Positions 59,983-64,000 of a DNA stretch of 64,000 nt are shown one piece after another. Both the position numbers and the translations under genes were made by a program. Position 1 is the first letter of the stretch. Every line of letters starts with the position of its first letter. The notes below the pieces were generated by a model that was not told the origin of the DNA, did no database searches, and was given only the letters and a program-made list of their open reading frames with translations. Source of the stretch: an uncultured Bacteroides sp. (GTDB lineage Bacteria; Bacteroidota; Bacteroidia; Bacteroidales; Bacteroidaceae); assembly GCF_963678845.1 (NCBI RefSeq), contig NZ_OY787466.1:186001-250000 (forward strand), given 5' to 3'.

Positions 59983-61686
59983 TTATTTTCTGTAATAAGC
60001 CAATTCTTCGTTATCAAATTTCTGAATAAACTGAGCGTGCTTGTCAATTTCACCTTCAGCATATCTTACGAATACGTGTGCTGACTCCGTGAATGAATCA
60101 CATTTTGAAGCATCCTGCACTAATAAGTAAGCCATGATGGTGTATGCTCCCATCTCAACTAAGCGACGAGCCATGAAATCAAGTAACTCCTGATCTTTTG
60201 TAGCTACGATCTTTTCAACAGATATTGCATATTTTTCAGTCATTGCTTTCAGGCGGTTACGTAAACCTTCAAATCCTGGAGCAATAGGCATTGTTTCATA
60301 TTCTTTCAAACGTGCCAGATAAGCTCCTGTTGTTACATAACGGATAGCGGCTACTACCTGAAGTTGAGTGGTACCCTCGTAAATACTAGTGATACGTGCA
60401 TCACGATAGATGCGTTCGCAGGCATAGTCTTTCATGAAGCCTGAACCACCGTGGATCTGGATACAGTCGTAAGCATTCTGATTAGCGAACTCACTACCCA
60501 TACCTTTAACAAGCGGAGTAAAGCTATCGGCCAACTTAGCAAAAGTCTTCTGTTCTGTTCTTTCTTCTGCAGTAAGCTTGCGTTCTTTTGAAATATCTTC
60601 CAATGCTTTGTATACATCAACGAAACGAGCTGTTTCATATAACAGTGTACGTGAAGCATCTAGTTTTGCTTTCATTAAAGAAAGGATTTCGTATACCGCA
60701 GGGAATTCAATGATTGCTTTACCAAACTGTTTACGATCCTTTGCATAAGCTAGCGCTTCATTGTAAGCAGCTTGTGAAAGTCCTACAGACTGAGCAGCAA
60801 TACCCAAACGAGCACCGTTCATCAGTGCCATTACGTATTTAATCAAACCAAGCTTACGGTCACCACAAAGTTCAGCCTTAGCGTTTTTGTAAACTAATTC
60901 GCATGTAGGAGATCCTTTGATACCCATCTTGTTTTCAATACGGCGAACGTTTACACCACCGTTTTTCTTATCATAGATGAACATGGAAAGACCCCGACCG
61001 TCATGTGTTCCTTCTTCCGAACGGGCAAGAACCAGGTGAAGGTCAGCATCTCCATTTGTGATAAAACGTTTCACACCGTTCAGGTACCAGCAGTTATCCT
61101 TTTCGCTGAATGTAGCTTTCAGCATTACAGCCTGAAGGTCGGAACCTGCATCTGGTTCGGTAAGGTCCATAGACATCGTTTCGCCTGCGCAAACGCGGGT
61201 GATGTAACGCTTCTTTTGGTCCTCATTACCAAATTCGTAAAGAGTTTCCGCACAATCCTGCAGTCCCCAAAGATTCTCAAATCCGGCATCGCTGCAAGAA
61301 ACCATATCGGCTGCCATCATGTAAGGAACATTTGGAAAGTTAAGTCCGCCAAAGCGGCGAGGCATAGCTACACCCATTAAGCCGGCATCTACCAATGCTT
61401 GCAGGTTTCTAGCTGTACCGCTGGCATATTTTACGCGGTTATTAATAACCTGAGGACCTTCGTGATCCACATCTTCTGCGTTTGGTGCAATGACATCTGA
61501 ACAGATTTCTCCAACAATTTCCAGTACCTTATCATAGCTGTCCATTGCATCCTCGAAATCTAAAGGAGCGTAATCATAATTATTTTTGTCAGCATAGTTG
61601 CGCTCTTTGAGTTCAACGATTCTCTTCATCAATGGGTGATTGAGATAATGCTTCAGTTCTGGTGTATCTAAATATAAATTTGCCAT
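59983..61686 (-). CDS. Acyl-CoA dehydrogenase
   Basis: A 567-residue FAD enzyme, longer than the usual 380 because of an extra C-terminal helical region. MSMDLTEPDAGSDLQAV is the first family signature, and QIHGGSGFMKDYACERIYRD with SIYEGTTQLQ (catalytic Glu in YEGT) is the second. The substrate chain length is not evident. It is encoded 4 bases after etfA, so electrons from acyl-CoA oxidation should pass to this ETF. In an anaerobe such a set may also run in the reductive direction. Confidence 0.9.
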   Translation of the reverse strand: MANLYLDTPELKHYLNHPLMKRIVELKERNYADKNNYDYAPLDFEDAMDSYDKVLEIVGEICSDVIAPNAEDVDHEGPQVINNRVKYASGTARNLQALVDAGLMGVAMPRRFGGLNFPNVPYMMAADMVSCSDAGFENLWGLQDCAETLYEFGNEDQKKRYITRVCAGETMSMDLTEPDAGSDLQAVMLKATFSEKDNCWYLNGVKRFITNGDADLHLVLARSEEGTHDGRGLSMFIYDKKNGGVNVRRIENKMGIKGSPTCELVYKNAKAELCGDRKLGLIKYVMALMNGARLGIAAQSVGLSQAAYNEALAYAKDRKQFGKAIIEFPAVYEILSLMKAKLDASRTLLYETARFVDVYKALEDISKERKLTAEERTEQKTFAKLADSFTPLVKGMGSEFANQNAYDCIQIHGGSGFMKDYACERIYRDARITSIYEGTTQLQVVAAIRYVTTGAYLARLKEYETMPIAPGFEGLRNRLKAMTEKYAISVEKIVATKDQELLDFMARRLVEMGAYTIMAYLLVQDASKCDSFTESAHVFVRYAEGEIDKHAQFIQKFDNEELAYYRK

Positions 61687-61690
61687 TTTA

Positions 61691-62710
61691 CTACTTCGAA
61701 TTTTGTTTATAGAACTTAATCATCTTTGGCACAACTTCTTCTACTGTACCGTTGATAACGTAATCTGCTATTGTATTGATCGGCGCATTCGGATCATTGT
61801 TAATAGAGATAATCATAGAACTTTCCTGCATACCTGCAATATGTTGAATCTGTCCTGAGATACCGCAAGCAATATACAGTTTTGGACGAACCGTTACACC
61901 AGTCTGACCAATCTGACGATCGTGGTCTGCAAATCCTGCGTCTACAGCGGCACGTGAGGCTCCCACTTCTCCGTTAAGTACTTTAGCAAGATCAAAAAGC
62001 AACTTAAAGTTATCTTTAGAACCTACTCCGTAACCTCCGGCTACAACGATTGGTGCTCCTTTGATATTAGTTTTTGATTTTTCTATGTGACGTTCAATGA
62101 CTTTAACTACGTAATCAGTGTCTGCAACATATTTCTTCACTTCGTGACGGATTGCTTTTCCTTTATAATCATTAGAAAGGATTTGTTTTTTCATCACACC
62201 TTCACGAACGGTTGCCATTTGTGGACGATGTTCAGGGTTAACAATGGTAGCAACGATGTTACCGCCAAAAGCAGGACGAATTTGATAAAGAAGATCCTTG
62301 TAAACCTTGCCTTCTTTCTTTTCTTCGTGATCACCAATCTCAAGAGCAGTACAGTCGGCTGTTAATCCGCTGGTTAAAGCTGAAGAAACACGAGGACCCA
62401 GGTCGCGACCAATAACGGTAGCACCCATTAAGCAGATCTGAGGTTTTTCCTCTTTGAAAAGGTTTACCAGGATAGATGTGTGTGGCAGTGAAGTGTATGG
62501 ATAGAGTCCTTCTGCATCAAACACATGCAATTTGTCTACTCCATAAGGAATTGCCTGTTTTTCAATATCGTCTAATTTGTAACCGGCAACAACTGCCTCC
62601 AACTGGCATTTTAACTGGTTAGCTAAAGAACGGCCTTTGGTAAGCAGTTCAAGGCTTACGTCAGCTATGATACCGTCTTCTATTTCGCAATATACAAATA
62701 AATTGTTCAT
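61691..62710 (-). CDS. etfA: Electron transfer flavoprotein alpha subunit
   Basis: A 339-residue ETF alpha. The C-terminal FAD-binding region has VVAGGYGVGSKDNFKLLFDL, VGASRAAVDAGFADHDRQIG, QTGVTVRPKLYIACGISGQI and SIIISINNDPNAPI-type motifs (seen as SMIISINNDPNAPINTIADY). The N-terminal half is the ETF alpha/beta-fold. It forms the heterodimer with EtfB, encoded 21 bases upstream. Confidence 0.96.
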   Translation of the reverse strand: MNNLFVYCEIEDGIIADVSLELLTKGRSLANQLKCQLEAVVAGYKLDDIEKQAIPYGVDKLHVFDAEGLYPYTSLPHTSILVNLFKEEKPQICLMGATVIGRDLGPRVSSALTSGLTADCTALEIGDHEEKKEGKVYKDLLYQIRPAFGGNIVATIVNPEHRPQMATVREGVMKKQILSNDYKGKAIRHEVKKYVADTDYVVKVIERHIEKSKTNIKGAPIVVAGGYGVGSKDNFKLLFDLAKVLNGEVGASRAAVDAGFADHDRQIGQTGVTVRPKLYIACGISGQIQHIAGMQESSMIISINNDPNAPINTIADYVINGTVEEVVPKMIKFYKQNSK

Positions 62711-62731
62711 TTTTAGTTCTTTCTTTAGTGA

Positions 62732-63604
62732 TTAACCAATCGTGTGATTTTCCAATAGTTCAACAATCATATCTTCCACTTCTCTGTCTGAAGCAGAAAT
62801 GTTTTTGCTTTCTTTGGCTTGGAAAACAATGTTCTGAATTGCTTTAACTTTAGTAGGAGAACCGGAAAGACCGCATTGTTTAATATCTCCTTCTACGTCA
62901 CTAACACTCCATTCTGCTAGGTTAAGATAATCTCTTGTGTCATACAAATCAGTGTAGTCAAGGTTGCCTTGTTGTTTCTCTGTCACTGTTTTGGCATGTT
63001 TGTATTTTTGCACGTACTTAGCATTACGAGGACGGCAGGAGGCAGCAGAACCGTTTACTGTAAGAACAATAGGAAGAGGGCCTTCTACTGTTTCTATACC
63101 ACCATCGATATGGCGTTTTACAGTAATGCGTCCATTTTCTACTTTTTCAATTTCTTCGGCATAAGTGATTTGAGTTAATCCTAGTTTTTCAGCAACCTGA
63201 GGACCAACCTGAGCGGTGTCACCATCAATAGCCTGGCGGCCACCAATAATCACATCATACTCTTTTATCTTACGTATTGCAGTGGCAAGTGCATAAGAAG
63301 TGGCCAATGTATCTGCACCGGCAAAAGCTCTGTCGGTTAGCAAATAACCATTATCGGCTCCGCGATATAGGCCTTCACGAATAATTTCTGCAGCGCGTCC
63401 AGGTCCCATAGTCAGAATAGTCACGGTAGAACCGGGGTGGGCATCTTTCAACCGAAGAGCCTGCTCAAGAGCATTAAGGTCTTCAGGGTTGAAGATGGCC
63501 GGAAGTGCCGCGCGATTAATCGTTCCGTCGGCTTTCATGGCATCTTTCCCAACGTTACGTGTGTCGGGAACTTGTTTTGCCAATACAATAATCTTTAAAC
63601 TCAT
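62732..63604 (-). CDS. etfB: Electron transfer flavoprotein beta subunit
   Basis: A 290-residue ETF beta. MSLKIIVLAKQVPDTRNVGK at the start, FNPEDLNALEQALRLKDA, TILTMGPGRAAEIIREGLYR and YDVIIGGRQAIDGDTAQVGP are conserved blocks. DTAQVGPQVAEKLGL forms part of the nucleotide site. First gene of etfB-etfA-acyl-CoA dehydrogenase. Whether it is a bifurcating ETF cannot be told without a closer family comparison. Confidence 0.96.
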   Translation of the reverse strand: MSLKIIVLAKQVPDTRNVGKDAMKADGTINRAALPAIFNPEDLNALEQALRLKDAHPGSTVTILTMGPGRAAEIIREGLYRGADNGYLLTDRAFAGADTLATSYALATAIRKIKEYDVIIGGRQAIDGDTAQVGPQVAEKLGLTQITYAEEIEKVENGRITVKRHIDGGIETVEGPLPIVLTVNGSAASCRPRNAKYVQKYKHAKTVTEKQQGNLDYTDLYDTRDYLNLAEWSVSDVEGDIKQCGLSGSPTKVKAIQNIVFQAKESKNISASDREVEDMIVELLENHTIG

Positions 63605-63685
63605 GTTATTAATTTTAGTATTAGTATTTTATATATATTAGTAAGCTAACAAACTCTAATGATAACTTGCTTTACAATCAGCCTG

Positions 63686-63715
63686 CAAATTTACTCAAAC
63701 GGTTGATACTGCAAA
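63686..63715 (-). promoter_or_regulatory. Promoter of the etfB operon
   Basis: The minus strand has TTTG (63715-63712), an 18-base spacer and TAAATTTG (63693-63686), a full -33/-7 pair. The leader to etfB is about 75 bases. Confidence 0.7.
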
Positions 63716-63811
63716 ATAATATTCTCTAAAAATGCACAAGTTTAAGTTTTTTGAGCAGTTGAATAGACAAAAATTAATCGGATAAAAGAAATACAGATAA
63801 TGATAACATTG

Positions 63812-63819
63812 TATCTTTG
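63812..63819 (+). promoter_or_regulatory. -7 box of the alcohol dehydrogenase gene
   Basis: TATCTTTG matches TAnnTTTG, 24 bases before the ATG at 63844. Confidence 0.6.
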
Positions 63820-63843
63820 TCATGTGATTTAAAAAGATTAGCA

Positions 63844-64000
63844 ATGAATAATTTTGTATTTTACAGCCCAACTGAATTTGTTTTTGGCAAAGATACCGAG
63901 TCTACGACTGGTAAGTTATTAAAGAAATACGGAGCTGAAAAAGTATTGGTGCTTTATGGTGGAGGATCGGTCATTAAGAGTGGCTTGATGAACAGAATTG
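63844..64000 (+). CDS. Iron-containing alcohol dehydrogenase, cut by window end
   Basis: The first 52 codons of a gene that continues past the window. MNNFVFYSPTEFVFGKDTES and KKYGAEKVLVLYGGGSVIKS, followed by GLMNRI, match the N-terminus of the YqhD/butanol-dehydrogenase branch of iron-dependent alcohol dehydrogenases. GGGS is the NAD(P)-binding turn. The metal-binding residues lie beyond the window, so the class is assigned on this part only. Confidence 0.85.
   Translation, partial: MNNFVFYSPTEFVFGKDTESTTGKLLKKYGAEKVLVLYGGGSVIKSGLMNRI

Overview
The window reads as the chromosome of a low-GC Bacteroides or a close relative in the Bacteroidaceae. The evidence is: two SusC-type TonB-linked receptors and a SusD lipoprotein, an RprX/RprY two-component pair, an EF-G2-type translation factor, a DAHP synthase fused to chorismate mutase, and many start sites preceded by the Bacteroidetes -7 box TAnnTTTG, sometimes with a -33 TTTG. 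No tRNA, rRNA or CRISPR array was seen.

Layout. 1-2500 is a decayed patch: a radical SAM gene with a stop and a frameshift, an intact PH-domain membrane protein, a lipoprotein gene with an in-frame stop, a broken secreted-protein remnant and a 118-bp inverted-repeat element. 2755-11048 holds a SusC/SusD pair, a DUF1653 gene and a second SusC without a SusD. 11542-14429 is a regulatory patch: a DUF1349 protein and a LuxR regulator share a palindromic promoter, followed by a hemerythrin/RIC-like protein with a degenerate receiver-LuxR regulator. 14671-18771 is the phenylalanine/tyrosine operon (pheA, aminotransferase, DAHP synthase-chorismate mutase, tyrA) behind a promoter, a Phe/Tyr-rich leader peptide and an attenuator. 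18826-23451 carries a TPR protein, recQ and recJ. 23769-29832 holds three tandem DUF3857/transglutaminase-like proteins, two of them lacking the catalytic residues. 30000-32044 is hemW with a split lysine exporter gene (lysO).

32407-37611 has the EF-G paralogue, rprXY and a MarR regulator. 37785-38863 is rpsF-rpsR-rplI. A small Ala-rich lipoprotein and an acyl-CoA synthetase follow. 41488-45266 is a tight run of mtaB, a lipid A-type acyltransferase, a glycosyltransferase and mgsA. Then come a zinc peptidase, a transglutaminase-like protein, hisS and groES-groEL with a sigma-54-like promoter. 51729-57040 holds a subtilase with a type IX sorting-like tail, a lipoprotein resembling that subtilase's propeptide, and a GH3 glycosidase. 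57343-63604 holds a TIGR02757 protein, pdxH, a threonine aldolase, an acyl-CoA dehydrogenase and etfA/etfB. The window ends inside an iron-containing alcohol dehydrogenase.

The strongest non-routine signals are the aromatic attenuator (18563-18771), the broken radical SAM/PH/lipoprotein operon, two intergenic arrays of TGTACA motifs at about 22-bp spacing (23630-23684 and 57095-57182), the shared palindromic promoter at 12241-12256, and the propeptide-like lipoprotein beside the subtilase.
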